Part shown: positions 56,009 through 64,000 of the stretch, piece by piece
Position numbering within the stretch: the stretch's first letter is position 1
Layout: the number at the start of each line of letters is the position of its first letter
Assembly: GCF_002803515.1 (NCBI RefSeq)
Contig: NZ_PHQX01000001.1
Location: 62,001 to 126,000, forward strand
Length of the DNA stretch: 64,000 nucleotides
From: Stenotrophomonas lactitubi
Lineage (GTDB): Bacteria; Pseudomonadota; Gammaproteobacteria; Xanthomonadales; Xanthomonadaceae
Reading direction: 5' to 3'
The notes under the pieces: generated by a model
Told to the model about the DNA's origin: nothing
Seen by the model: only the letters and a program-made list of their open reading frames with translations
The model's database searches: none
Program-made: the position numbers and the translations under genes

Positions 56009-56169
56009 CGCGGAACCTGCACCACCCGGGCTCGCCCGGTTGCAACACCTGCAACACGACGCAACACCGGCAACACATAACCCACACAGCCGCAACGACG
56101 GCATGCAGCACGAAGGCAGGACGCCCGAAGGCCCATGCAATCGAAAGCGGATACAACGAGGACACGGAC
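56009..56169. promoter_or_regulatory. ftsA-ftsZ gap with four GCAACAC repeats
   Basis: GCAACAC occurs at 56042, 56051, 56061 and 56070, 9 or 10 bases apart, which puts all four on one face of the helix. A SD-like GAGGACACGG precedes ftsZ. A clear sigma-70 promoter is not seen. The repeats may bind a protein that sets ftsZ output, or be a chance repeat. Confidence 0.45.
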
Positions 56170-57405
56170 ATGGCGCATTTTGAACTGATCGAAAAGATGG
56201 CACCCAATGCGGTGATCAAGGTTGTTGGCGTGGGCGGCGGCGGCGGCAATGCCGTGGCGCACATGGTCAACTCGGCAGTGGATGGCGTGGAATTCATCAC
56301 CGCCAACACCGACTCGCAGGCCATCAAGAATTGTGGTGCCAAGCTGCAGCTGCAGCTGGGTACCAATGTCACCAAGGGCCTGGGCGCAGGCGCGAATCCG
56401 GAAGTCGGCCGCCAGGCTGCGCTGGAAGACCGTGAGCGCATCATGGACGCGCTGCAGGGTGCGGACATGGTGTTCATCACCGCTGGCATGGGCGGTGGCA
56501 CCGGTACCGGCGCTGCGCCGGTGGTGGCACAGCTGGCCAAGGAAATGGGCATCCTGACCGTGGCCGTGGTCACCAAGCCGTTCCCGTTCGAAGGCCGTCG
56601 CCGCATGCAGGTCGCGCTGAAGGGCATCGAAGAACTGAGCCAGCACTGCGACTCGCTGATCACCATCCCCAACGAGAAGCTGATCACCGTGCTGGGTCGC
56701 AACGCGACCATGATCCAGGCCTTCCGTGCCGCCAACGACGTGCTGCAGGGCGCCGTGCAGGGCATCGCCGACCTGATCGTGCGTCCGGGCCTGATCAACG
56801 TCGACTTCGCCGACGTGCGCACCGTCATGTCCGAAATGGGCCTGGCGATGATGGGCACCGGTACCGCCCGCGGCGATGACCGCGCGCAGGCCGCGGCCGA
56901 GTCGGCCATCCAGAACCCGCTGCTGGACGATGTGAACCTGGCCGGTGCCAACGGCATCCTGGTCAACATCACCGCCGGTGCCGACTTCACCATGGCCGAG
57001 TTCGACGAGATCGGCCGCACCATCGACGGCTTCGCTTCGGAAGACGCGACCGTGGTGGTGGGTACCGTGCTCGATCCGGACATGCAGGACGAAGTGCGCG
57101 TGACCGTGGTCGCCACGGGCCTGAACCGCGTCTCGGCCAGCAAGACCCAGCGTCCGGGCGAGCGTGCACCGATCAAGCTGGTCCGCAACGCCACCACCGG
57201 CCAGCCGGAGTTCGGCGAGTTCGACAACGGCGGCGATGCGGTGTCCAAGGCTGTCGGCGGCATGGGCCTGGGCCTGCGTCGGGCCAGCAGCGACAGCGTG
57301 GCGGCTTCCACCCCGTCGGCTCCGGCCTCCTCGGCCCCGGCCGCGGCGGAACTGCCGAACGATTACCTGGACATCCCGGCGTTCCTGCGCCGCCAGGCGG
57401 ACTGA
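56170..57405 (+). CDS. ftsZ: Cell division GTPase FtsZ
   Basis: 411 residues. The tubulin-like core has [11 protein letters not shown], the signature GGGTGTGA in [12 protein letters not shown], and the synergy loop [12 protein letters not shown] region; it polymerises into the Z ring. The C-terminal conserved peptide [14 protein letters not shown], which binds FtsA and ZipA, is intact. The linker (about 325-390) is Ala/Ser-rich. The start ATG is followed by [15 protein letters not shown]. Last core divisome gene before lpxC. Confidence 0.98.
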   Translation: MAHFELIEKMAPNAVIKVVGVGGGGGNAVAHMVNSAVDGVEFITANTDSQAIKNCGAKLQLQLGTNVTKGLGAGANPEVGRQAALEDRERIMDALQGADMVFITAGMGGGTGTGAAPVVAQLAKEMGILTVAVVTKPFPFEGRRRMQVALKGIEELSQHCDSLITIPNEKLITVLGRNATMIQAFRAANDVLQGAVQGIADLIVRPGLINVDFADVRTVMSEMGLAMMGTGTARGDDRAQAAAESAIQNPLLDDVNLAGANGILVNITAGADFTMAEFDEIGRTIDGFASEDATVVVGTVLDPDMQDEVRVTVVATGLNRVSASKTQRPGERAPIKLVRNATTGQPEFGEFDNGGDAVSKAVGGMGLGLRRASSDSVAASTPSAPASSAPAAAELPNDYLDIPAFLRRQAD

Positions 57406-57598
57406 TCGACGCTGCCCGGGGCTTGTCCCCCCCGGGTTGCGCCACCATGTCCTGAAAACGCGGGCGCCGGGCCAGGATGGGCCCGGCCGCCCTGCTTCAC
57501 GCGCGTCCTACCGGCGCGCCGGTGTGTCCTGCCGGCGTTTCAGCCGGGGTAGGGGACCCTGCGTGTTAATCTAATGTGTCACTTCCGGTCGTCCCCCC

Positions 57599-58510
57599 AT
57601 GATCCAGCAACGCACCCTCAAGAACACGATCCGCGCCACCGGCGTAGGCCTGCACAGCGGCGACAAGGTCTACATGACCCTGCGTCCGGCGCCGGTCAAC
57701 CATGGCATCGTGTTCCGGCGCGTGGACCTGGACCCGGTGGTGGAAGTACCTGCGAAGGCCGAGCTGGTCACCGAAGTGACCCTGTGCACCGGCCTGACCT
57801 GCAACGACGCCAAGATCCAGACCGTCGAGCACCTGATGTCGGCCCTGGCCGGCCTGGGTGTGGACAACATCATCGTCGAACTGTCCTCGGCCGAGCTGCC
57901 GATCATGGACGGTTCGTCCGGCCCGTTCGTGTTCCTGCTGCAGTCGGCAGGCATCGTGGAACAGGATGCGCCCAAGCGCTTCATCCGCGTGCTGAAGACC
58001 GTGGAAGTGACCGAGGGCGACAAGGTGGCCCGCTTCACCCCGTATGAGGGGTACAAGCTGGGCTTCACCATCCAGTTCGACCACCCGATGATCCCGGCCA
58101 AGCAGTCGCGCCAGGAAATCGAGTTCTCGACGATGGCCTACACCAAGGAAATTTCCCGCGCGCGCACCTTTGGCTTCATGCGCGACCTGGAATACATGCG
58201 CGAGCGCAACCTCGGCCTGGGCGGTTCGATGGACAACGCCATCGTGCTCGATGAGTTCCGCGTGCTCAACGAAGACGGGCTGCGCTACGCCGACGAATTC
58301 GTGCGCCACAAGATCCTCGATGCGATCGGCGACCTTTATCTGGCCGGCGGCCAGGTGCTGGGCGCCTACGAGGGCTTCAAGTCCGGCCACGCGCTCAACA
58401 ACAAGTTGGTGCGGGCGCTGATGGCAGATGCCACTGCCTGGGAATGGGTCACCTACGACTCGCCGGCGGTGCCGGACCCGGTTGTGTACGCCACGCCGGC
58501 CTATGCCTGA
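57599..58510 (+). CDS. lpxC: UDP-3-O-acyl-N-acetylglucosamine deacetylase LpxC
   Basis: 303 residues. First committed step of lipid A synthesis. The zinc ligands are in VEHLMSAL (His79-like) and the C-terminal [12 protein letters not shown]; other blocks are [17 protein letters not shown] and [16 protein letters not shown]. It lies after ftsZ, as in E. coli, and ends the cluster with its own terminator. A TAATCT sequence about 30 bases before the start may be a -10 of a separate promoter. Confidence 0.97.
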   Translation: MIQQRTLKNTIRATGVGLHSGDKVYMTLRPAPVNHGIVFRRVDLDPVVEVPAKAELVTEVTLCTGLTCNDAKIQTVEHLMSALAGLGVDNIIVELSSAELPIMDGSSGPFVFLLQSAGIVEQDAPKRFIRVLKTVEVTEGDKVARFTPYEGYKLGFTIQFDHPMIPAKQSRQEIEFSTMAYTKEISRARTFGFMRDLEYMRERNLGLGGSMDNAIVLDEFRVLNEDGLRYADEFVRHKILDAIGDLYLAGGQVLGAYEGFKSGHALNNKLVRALMADATAWEWVTYDSPAVPDPVVYATPAYA

Positions 58511-58537
58511 TTCCATAGGCTATTGATTTGAAAGAAA

Positions 58538-58569
58538 AAAACGCCGCCTTTCTGGGCGGCGTTTGCGTT
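58538..58569 (+). terminator. Rho-independent terminator of the dcw cluster
   Basis: AACGCCGCC-TTTCT-GGGCGGCGTT forms a strong stem followed by TGCGTTT, about 28 bases after the lpxC stop. Confidence 0.85.
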
Positions 58570-58790
58570 TCCGACCTTAGTTAAGGCCCTGGCGCAGTGG
58601 GTGACGCGACGGCCGGGCCGAGGTCACGGTTTTGTGAACCTGTTGGATCGGAAGCCTGAATTTAACGTTGTTTTAACAACAATCTAACGACTGCCCCACC
58701 GGGGCCAGCTAGGATGCGACCCGGCCCCCGAAATGTTTCACGCTGCGGTGACACGCGCGACGGGGAGTGGAGCAGGACGCTCCGCTGCTT
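58570..58790. other. Intergenic stretch between lpxC and dciA
   Basis: About 220 bases with no gene seen on either strand. An AT-rich patch AATTTAACGTTGTTTTAACAACAATCTAAC lies near 58660-58690, with a GTTGTT/AACAAC inverted repeat. Function unknown. Confidence 0.5.
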
Positions 58791-59240
58791 TCAGGTTTCC
58801 CGCTTCGGTTTCGAAGGAAGGTCCTGCAGAGCTGCCAAGGCGTCGCGTAGCCCTTTGTGCGTGGCGGCTGAAACTGCGTGGGGTCCATTCCGGTTGTCGA
58901 GCGCTGGGGAGCGCGTGGGAGTGGGAGACGCAGTCTTGACGGTCACCTTTGTGGCCTTCAGCCCGATGGACCGGGCCGCGTCGAGCAACTGGGCTTCGGC
59001 AAGCCGCAACTTGGCATGCCAGACCGGGGATTCGACGAGAAAAACGAGGTGTTCCCCGTCCACATTGGCCAGCCGGCAACGGCTGCGCAGAGGTGGCGGC
59101 AACTGGGGGCGCAACTGACGGTCCAGCGCGTCGAGCCATAGGGCACGCCGCAGCGGGTTCCCGCTTTTGTCCGCCATCACTACATCCAGGGCCGGTTTCG
59201 GTCTGGATGCGGGACGAACGCTGGATTTCGGCTCAGACAT
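58791..59240 (-). CDS. DciA (DUF721) replicative-helicase loading protein
   Basis: 149 residues. The N-terminal half (about 30-105) has the DUF721/DciA core with ALWLDALDRQLRPQLPPPLRSRC, VDGEHLVFLVESPVWHAKLRLAEAQLLDAARSIG; the C-terminal tail is low complexity. DciA helps place DnaB on DNA in bacteria lacking DnaC/DnaI. The start is 12 bases from the plus-strand M23 gene, so the two divergent promoters must lie inside each other's coding sequence or just beyond. Confidence 0.85.
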   Translation of the reverse strand: MSEPKSSVRPASRPKPALDVVMADKSGNPLRRALWLDALDRQLRPQLPPPLRSRCRLANVDGEHLVFLVESPVWHAKLRLAEAQLLDAARSIGLKATKVTVKTASPTPTRSPALDNRNGPHAVSAATHKGLRDALAALQDLPSKPKRET

Positions 59241-59252
59241 GAAAACTCACTG

Positions 59253-60206
59253 ATGGCATTCAAAAAGATCGTAATCAAAACGCGTGAAGGACAGGCCAAA
59301 TCGGCGCTCACGCGTTTGCGGTTCTACTTCGAGGACCGCCCCCGAGCCCTGCTGGGCAGCGTGCTCGGCGCAGGTTGCATTATCGGCCTTGCCGGCGGCA
59401 TTGGCGCCAGTGCGCTCAATGATTCGCGCCTGCAGGCCAAGGTCGACCGCCAGGAGGCGGAGCTGGCCAAGGTCCAGCGCGATGCGCAGACCCAGGTCAA
59501 CGCGCTGGCCGCCCGCCTCGGCGAGCTGCAGGCACAGGCCACCCGCCTGAACGCCCTGGGCGAGCGGCTGACCCAGATGGGCAAGCTGGAAGACGGCGAA
59601 TTCGACTTCAACGAGACCCCCGGCCTCGGTGACGGCGATGCCGGCGGCCCGACCGCCGACATCCCGGTGAAGGACGTCAACGCCGACTTACAGATGCTGG
59701 AGCAGCGCTTCGCTGCTTCAGGCCGCCAGTTGTCGGTGATGGAATCGCTGATGTTCGACCACCAGCTGCAGCAGAACGCCGTGCCCTCGCGCATGCCGAT
59801 CCGCAACAGCTATGTCACTTCCGGCTTCGGTACCCGCGCCGACCCGTTCGGTCGCGGTGCCGCTACCCACAAGGGCATGGACTTCCACGCCCGCGTCGGT
59901 GACCCGGTGATGTCGGTGGCCGACGGCGTGGTCAGCTTCTCCGGGGTCAAGGGCGGCTACGGCAACGTGGTCGATGTCGACCACGGCAATGGCTACGTCA
60001 CCCGCTACGCGCACAATTCGCGCCTGGTGGTGAAGGTCGGCGACCTCGTCCGTGCCGGCCAGGAAGTGGCCAAGGCCGGTTCCACCGGTCGTTCGACCGG
60101 CGCCCACGTGCACTTCGAGGTGTGGGAGAACGGCAACGTGGTCAACCCGCGCAAGTTCCTCGGCGATGGCGGCAATACCCCGGTCGGGCGCATCACCCGC
60201 GGTTGA
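59253..60206 (+). CDS. M23-family metallopeptidase (LytM domain)
   Basis: 317 residues. One N-terminal membrane helix (about 32-52), a coiled coil (about 58-110) with DRQEAELAKVQRDAQTQV, then the M23 domain (about 190-305): YVTSGFGTRADPFGRGAATHKGMDFHARVGDPV, ADGVVSFSGVKGGYGNVVDV, and HVHFEVWENG with the HxH zinc ligands. Members cut or regulate cutting of peptidoglycan in the periplasm. The position between dciA and secA is typical of this family in gammaproteobacteria. Confidence 0.9.
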   Translation: MAFKKIVIKTREGQAKSALTRLRFYFEDRPRALLGSVLGAGCIIGLAGGIGASALNDSRLQAKVDRQEAELAKVQRDAQTQVNALAARLGELQAQATRLNALGERLTQMGKLEDGEFDFNETPGLGDGDAGGPTADIPVKDVNADLQMLEQRFAASGRQLSVMESLMFDHQLQQNAVPSRMPIRNSYVTSGFGTRADPFGRGAATHKGMDFHARVGDPVMSVADGVVSFSGVKGGYGNVVDVDHGNGYVTRYAHNSRLVVKVGDLVRAGQEVAKAGSTGRSTGAHVHFEVWENGNVVNPRKFLGDGGNTPVGRITRG

Positions 60207-60212
60207 TGCCAA

Positions 60213-60279
60213 CGCCGGGCATGGCCCGGCGCTACCGGGACGCCGTCGGATCCCGGCGGTAGCGCGGGGCCATGCCCCG
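60213..60279. repeat. SMAG-type palindromes before secA
   Basis: GCCGGGCATGGCCCGGCGCTAC and GTAGCGCGGGGCCATGCCCCGC, inverted, about 20 bases apart; a different subtype from those with GAGCC arms. Confidence 0.82.
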
Positions 60280-60365
60280 CGAGCGCGAAGCGCGGCCGCC
60301 AGGACCCCGGTCCCGGCCGCCTAGACGACCGCAAAGGGTTGAAACCCCTGCCGCCCATCCCAAGC

Positions 60366-60406
60366 TACAATGGGTGTTGCCATCGACAGGGCGCCAGGCG
60401 CCCTGT
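60366..60406 (+). promoter_or_regulatory. secA leader: -10 candidate and hairpin
   Basis: TACAAT at 60366-60371, then a perfect 9-bp stem ACAGGGCGC-CAG-GCGCCCTGT (60386-60406) followed by TTCGTTT. The -35 is poor. The stem lies about 65 bases before secA and could act as a regulatory or stabilising structure. Confidence 0.45.
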
Positions 60407-60470
60407 TTCGTTTGCGGCGGACGGATCCTCCCGGAGCCGTGCGGCATTCCCATCCAACCCGGTTCCTTCA

Positions 60471-63188
60471 ATGATCAACAGCCTGCTTACCCGCGTATTT
60501 GGCAGTCGTAATGAACGACAGCTGCGCCAGCTCAACCGCATCGTCGCCAAGATCAATGCGCTGGAGCCGGAGATCGAGAAGCTTTCCGACGAGCAGCTGC
60601 AGGCCAAGACGCCGGAATTCAAGCAGCGCATCGCCGGTGGTGAAGCCCTGGACAAGGTGTTGCCGGAAGCCTTCGCGGTCTGCCGCGAGGCCGGTCGCCG
60701 CGTGCTGGGCATGCGCCACTACGACGTGCAGCTGATCGGCGGCATGGTGCTTCACCTGGGCAAGATCGCAGAAATGCGCACCGGTGAAGGCAAGACCCTG
60801 GTGGCGACCCTGCCGGTGTACCTCAATGCGCTGGAAGGCAAGGGCGTGCACGTGGTCACCGTGAACGACTACCTGGCCCGCCGCGATGCCGCGCAGATGG
60901 GCAAGCTGTACAACTGGCTGGGCCTGAGCGTGGGCGTGGTCTACCCGGGCATGCCGCACAGCGACAAGCGTGAAGCCTATGGTTCGGACATCACCTACGG
61001 CACCAACAACGAATTCGGTTTCGACTACCTGCGCGACAACATGGCGCTGTCCAAGGCTGACCGCTACCAGCGCGGCCTGCACTACGCCATCGTCGACGAA
61101 GTCGACTCCATCCTGATCGACGAAGCGCGCACCCCGCTGATCATCTCCGGCCCGGCCGACGATTCCCCGGAGCTGTACATCCGCGTCAACCGCATCGTGC
61201 CGAACCTGGTCAAGCAGGAAGCGGAAGACGGTGAGGGTGACTTCTGGGTCGATGAGAAGGGCAAGCAGGTGCACCTGTCCGAAGCGGGCATGGAGCACGC
61301 CGAGCAGCTGCTGGTCGAAGCGGGCATCCTCGATGCCGAGACCGAAGGCCTGTACGCCGCGCAGAACCTGACCGTGGTCCACCACCTCAACGCCGCGCTG
61401 CGCGCGCACGCCATCTACCAGCGTGATGTGGACTACATCGTGCGCGATGGCGAAGTGGTCATCGTCGACGAATTCACTGGCCGTACCCTGGCCGGCCGCC
61501 GCTGGTCCGATGGCTTGCACCAGGCGGTGGAAGCGAAGGAAGGCGTGCCGGTCCAGCGCGAGAACCAGACGCTGGCCAGCATCACCTTCCAGAACCTGTT
61601 CCGCATGTACAAGAAGCTGTCCGGCATGACCGGTACGGCCGATACCGAAGCGTTCGAGTTCCAGAGCATCTACGGCCTGGAAGTGGTGGTGATCCCGACC
61701 AACCGTCCGACCATCCGCAAGGACAGCCCGGACCAGGTGTTCCTCAACCGCAAGGGCAAGTTCAATGCGGTGCTGGCCGACATCGAAGAGTGCGCCAAGC
61801 GCGGCCAGCCGGTGCTGGTGGGTACCACCTCGATCGAAACCTCGGAAATGCTGTCCGAGCACCTGCGCAAGGCGGGTGTGAAGCACGAAGTACTCAACGC
61901 CAAGCAGCACGACCGCGAAGCGACCATCGTCGCCAACGCCGGTCGTCCGGCGGCCGTGACCATCGCCACCAACATGGCAGGTCGTGGTACCGACATCGTG
62001 CTGGGTGGTTCGCTGGAAGCGGAAATCCACGAGCTGGGCGAAGGTGCGACCGACGAACAGAAGGCCGCGATCAAGGCCGAATGGCAGAAGCGCCATGACG
62101 CGGTCAAGGCTGCGGGCGGCCTGCACATCGTCGGCACCGAGCGCCACGAATCGCGTCGTATCGACAACCAGCTGCGTGGCCGTTCGGGCCGCCAGGGTGA
62201 CCCGGGTTCGTCCCGCTTCTACCTGTCGCTGGAAGACAACCTGATGCGCATCTTCGCCTCCGACTGGGTGCAGAAGGCCATGCGCATGATGGGCATGAAG
62301 GAAGACGACGTCATCGAGGACCGCCTGGTCAGCCGCCAGATTGAAAAGGCGCAGCGCAAGGTCGAGGCCCACAACTTCGACATCCGCAAGAACCTGCTGG
62401 ATTTCGACGACGTCAACAACGACCAGCGCAAGGTGATCTACGCCCAGCGCGATGAACTGCTTGACGCTGAGTCGGTGAAGGACAACGTCGATGGCATCCG
62501 CGACGACGTGATCTTCGACATCGTCGCCCGCTTCGTGCCGCCGAACTCGGTGGACGAACAGTGGGACTTGCGTGGCCTGGAAGCCACCCTGCAGTCGGAC
62601 TTCGGCGTGGACATGTCGCTGACCGATCTGGTCAAGTCGCACGAGGAACTGGACGCCGAAGGCATCACCGCCAAGGTGCAGGAACGCATCAACCAGCACT
62701 TCGCCGAGAAGGAAGCGGGTGTGGGCGAAGAGACCATGCGCGCACTGGAGAAGCACGTGATGCTGACCGTGCTCGACCAGAGCTGGAAGGAGCACCTGGC
62801 GCGCATGGATTACCTGCGCCAGGGCATCTACCTGCGCGGTTATGCGCAGAAGCAGCCGAAGCAGGAATACAAGAAGGAAGCCTTCGAGCTGTTCTCGGAC
62901 ATGCTGGAGAACGTCAAGCGCGAAGTGGTGACCCTGCTGGCTCGTGTGCGCATCCGCAGCGACGAGGAAGTGCAGGCACTGGAAGCGGCCGAGCGCCAGC
63001 AGGTGGAAGCCCGCCTGAAGCAGTCGCAGTTCCAGCACCAGGACGCAGGCGGCTACAGCGCCGACGAGGAAGCGGCGCAGGTCGAAGCCGCCCAGCTGCA
63101 GCGTGACGAGCCGAAGATCGGTCGCAACGATCCGTGCCCGTGCGGCAGCGGCAAGAAGTACAAGCACTGCCACGGCCAGCTGAGCTGA
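60471..63188 (+). CDS. secA: Preprotein translocase ATPase SecA
   Basis: 905 residues, normal length. Walker A is MRTGEGKT at residues 102-109; the DEAD-like motif is [17 protein letters not shown]2 has [14 protein letters not shown] and the [22 protein letters not shown] stretch. The C-terminal zinc motif [14 protein letters not shown] is intact and binds SecB and ribosomes. It drives Sec-dependent export of the fimbrial, autotransporter and other secreted proteins in this window. The start [12 protein letters not shown] follows CGGTTCC; a longer frame from 60339 is rejected. secM is not seen upstream. Confidence 0.98.
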   Translation: MINSLLTRVFGSRNERQLRQLNRIVAKINALEPEIEKLSDEQLQAKTPEFKQRIAGGEALDKVLPEAFAVCREAGRRVLGMRHYDVQLIGGMVLHLGKIAEMRTGEGKTLVATLPVYLNALEGKGVHVVTVNDYLARRDAAQMGKLYNWLGLSVGVVYPGMPHSDKREAYGSDITYGTNNEFGFDYLRDNMALSKADRYQRGLHYAIVDEVDSILIDEARTPLIISGPADDSPELYIRVNRIVPNLVKQEAEDGEGDFWVDEKGKQVHLSEAGMEHAEQLLVEAGILDAETEGLYAAQNLTVVHHLNAALRAHAIYQRDVDYIVRDGEVVIVDEFTGRTLAGRRWSDGLHQAVEAKEGVPVQRENQTLASITFQNLFRMYKKLSGMTGTADTEAFEFQSIYGLEVVVIPTNRPTIRKDSPDQVFLNRKGKFNAVLADIEECAKRGQPVLVGTTSIETSEMLSEHLRKAGVKHEVLNAKQHDREATIVANAGRPAAVTIATNMAGRGTDIVLGGSLEAEIHELGEGATDEQKAAIKAEWQKRHDAVKAAGGLHIVGTERHESRRIDNQLRGRSGRQGDPGSSRFYLSLEDNLMRIFASDWVQKAMRMMGMKEDDVIEDRLVSRQIEKAQRKVEAHNFDIRKNLLDFDDVNNDQRKVIYAQRDELLDAESVKDNVDGIRDDVIFDIVARFVPPNSVDEQWDLRGLEATLQSDFGVDMSLTDLVKSHEELDAEGITAKVQERINQHFAEKEAGVGEETMRALEKHVMLTVLDQSWKEHLARMDYLRQGIYLRGYAQKQPKQEYKKEAFELFSDMLENVKREVVTLLARVRIRSDEEVQALEAAERQQVEARLKQSQFQHQDAGGYSADEEAAQVEAAQLQRDEPKIGRNDPCPCGSGKKYKHCHGQLS

Positions 63189-63197
63189 CCCCCGGAG

Positions 63198-63222
63198 AGC
63201 CCCGCGAAAGCGGGGCTTTCCT
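63198..63222 (+). terminator. Terminator after secA
   Basis: AGCCCCGC-GAAA-GCGGGGCT followed by TTCCTGTT, a tight stem with a stable GAAA loop. Confidence 0.85.
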
Positions 63223-63284
63223 GTTATGGGCCTTGAAGCGTTCGGCGATTGCGCCGGTGCCCCGGTTTTCGGCATGCTCCCCCC

Positions 63285-64000
63285 ATGCCTTCCCCGAAAC
63301 GATCGATCCACGTCGTAGCCGCCGTCATCACTGACGCCCGCGGCCGCATCCTGCTCAACCGCCGTACCGAAAGCCGCGACATGGCCGGCCTCTGGGAATT
63401 CCCGGGCGGCAAGCGCGAGCCCGGTGAGACCTCCGAGCAGGCGCTGGCGCGTGAACTGCACGAGGAACTGGGCATCGAGGCCGAGGTGGGCGAGTGGGTC
63501 ATGGACGTGCCGCAGCGCTACCCGGACAAGGACCTGACCCTGGAAGTGCGGCACGTACGCAGTTGGAAGGGCACCCCGCGCGGACGCGAGGGCCAGGCCA
63601 TCACCTGGGTGGCGCCGGACAAGCTGGTCCGCTATTCCATGCCACCGGCCGACCTGCCGGTGGTGGCCGTACTGCGCCAGCCGGACTGCTACCTGATCAC
63701 CCCAGCGCCGGACACGGATGAAGGTGCCCTGCAGCGCTGGCACGGCCAGCTGCAGCAGGCGGTCGCATCGGGTCAGCAACGCATCCAGCTGCGCCTGCCG
63801 GCCGAGCATCCGCAGCGGCAGGGCATGATCGAGCAGGCCGTGCGCGCGCATCGACGTGGTGTGCAGTGGTTGCTCAACCGCGATATCGAACTGGCGCGCA
63901 CCCTGGGCGTCGGCGTGCACCTGGGCAGCGAGCAGCTGCAGTCACTGCAGGAACGGCCGCTGCCGGCCGGGCAGCTGGTCGCCGCCTCCTGCCACGACCT
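63285..64000 (+). CDS. Nudix hydrolase with a ThiE-like C-terminal domain (3' truncated)
   Basis: 239 residues visible; the frame is still open at the window end. The N-terminal Nudix domain (about 1-135) carries the Nudix box GGKREPGETSEQALARELHEELG and IHVVAAVITD, as in MutT-type 8-oxo-dGTP cleaners. After a linker, residues from about 140 (LPVVAVLRQPDCYLI) to the edge (RAHRRGVQWLLNRDIELARTLGVGVHLGSEQL) match the N-terminal part of thiamine-phosphate synthase/TenI-like barrels. Such fusions are known in proteobacteria; the second domain often lacks synthase activity. The start is the ATG at 63285 (no strong ribosome-binding site). Confidence 0.85.
   Translation, partial: MPSPKRSIHVVAAVITDARGRILLNRRTESRDMAGLWEFPGGKREPGETSEQALARELHEELGIEAEVGEWVMDVPQRYPDKDLTLEVRHVRSWKGTPRGREGQAITWVAPDKLVRYSMPPADLPVVAVLRQPDCYLITPAPDTDEGALQRWHGQLQQAVASGQQRIQLRLPAEHPQRQGMIEQAVRAHRRGVQWLLNRDIELARTLGVGVHLGSEQLQSLQERPLPAGQLVAASCHD

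Noticed and set aside
58570-58790. Possible small RNA between lpxC and dciA
   Set aside because: It has a weak inverted repeat and AT-rich patch but no clear promoter-plus-terminator pair.
60468-63920. 1150-codon open frame on the minus strand opposite secA
   Set aside because: It is a high-GC antisense shadow of secA and the Nudix gene: rich in His, Arg and Gln, no family resemblance, and secA is certain.

Overview
The window comes from a GC-rich gammaproteobacterium of the Xanthomonadaceae, almost certainly Stenotrophomonas (S. maltophilia group). The evidence is the dense set of short palindromes ending in GTAG (SMAG elements), an Ax21-family protein, the order of the riboflavin and dcw genes, and close pairs of chaperone-usher fimbrial genes. 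This placement is inference from sequence features and remembered genome organisation; no database search was run.

Layout. 1-2.9 kb: 3' end of a chaperone-usher fimbrial operon (usher fragment and tip adhesin), possibly the SMF-1 locus. 3-9.3 kb: NCS2 permease (-), ettA (-), an RcnB-like secreted protein, glyA and two tandem small membrane proteins. 9.4-17.9 kb: nrdR-ribD, then a four-gene insertion-like block (ending in a long shared terminator, two paired secreted paralogues and an Ax21-family protein), then an FMN riboswitch leading ribE-ribB(A)-ribH-nusB-thiL. 17.9-26.6 kb: a complete divergent fimbrial locus: pilin, chaperone and an unorthodox hybrid histidine kinase on the minus strand; tip adhesin, usher and subunit on the plus strand. 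26.6-33.6 kb: a small gene with a highly structured leader, then two divergent autotransporters. 33.7-41.3 kb: FAD-linked oxidase, yraN-lpoA divergent from rsmI, a PDZ protein, RNase P RNA, a DM13-like protein and a TANGO2/NRDE protein. 41.5-58.5 kb: the dcw cluster mraZ-rsmH-ftsL-ftsI-murE-murF-mraY-ftsW-murG-murC-ddl-ftsQ-ftsA-ftsZ-lpxC, tightly overlapped and lacking murD. 58.8-64 kb: dciA (-), an M23 peptidase, secA and the start of a Nudix/ThiE-like fusion.

How the genes work together. The dcw genes make lipid II precursors and the divisome, with MraZ controlling the promoter through a visible 10-bp-period operator. The rib genes make riboflavin under FMN feedback, but ribD lies outside the riboswitch unit. 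Both fimbrial loci and both autotransporters build the cell surface, and the hybrid kinase is placed as though it senses for the fimbrial locus.

The most unusual observations are: murD missing from the dcw cluster (fits the MurD2/MurL route known in Xanthomonas); a RibA-like domain without zinc-binding cysteines; repeat elements captured in frame inside ribE and inside the TANGO2-like gene; a structured leader on the minus strand at about 27.1-27.3 kb; a 30-bp perfect stem carrying the stop codons of two convergent genes; and a 20-bp dyad between the divergent fimbrial operons. Outside the dcw and ftsA/Z region nearly every gene boundary holds one or more palindromic repeats.
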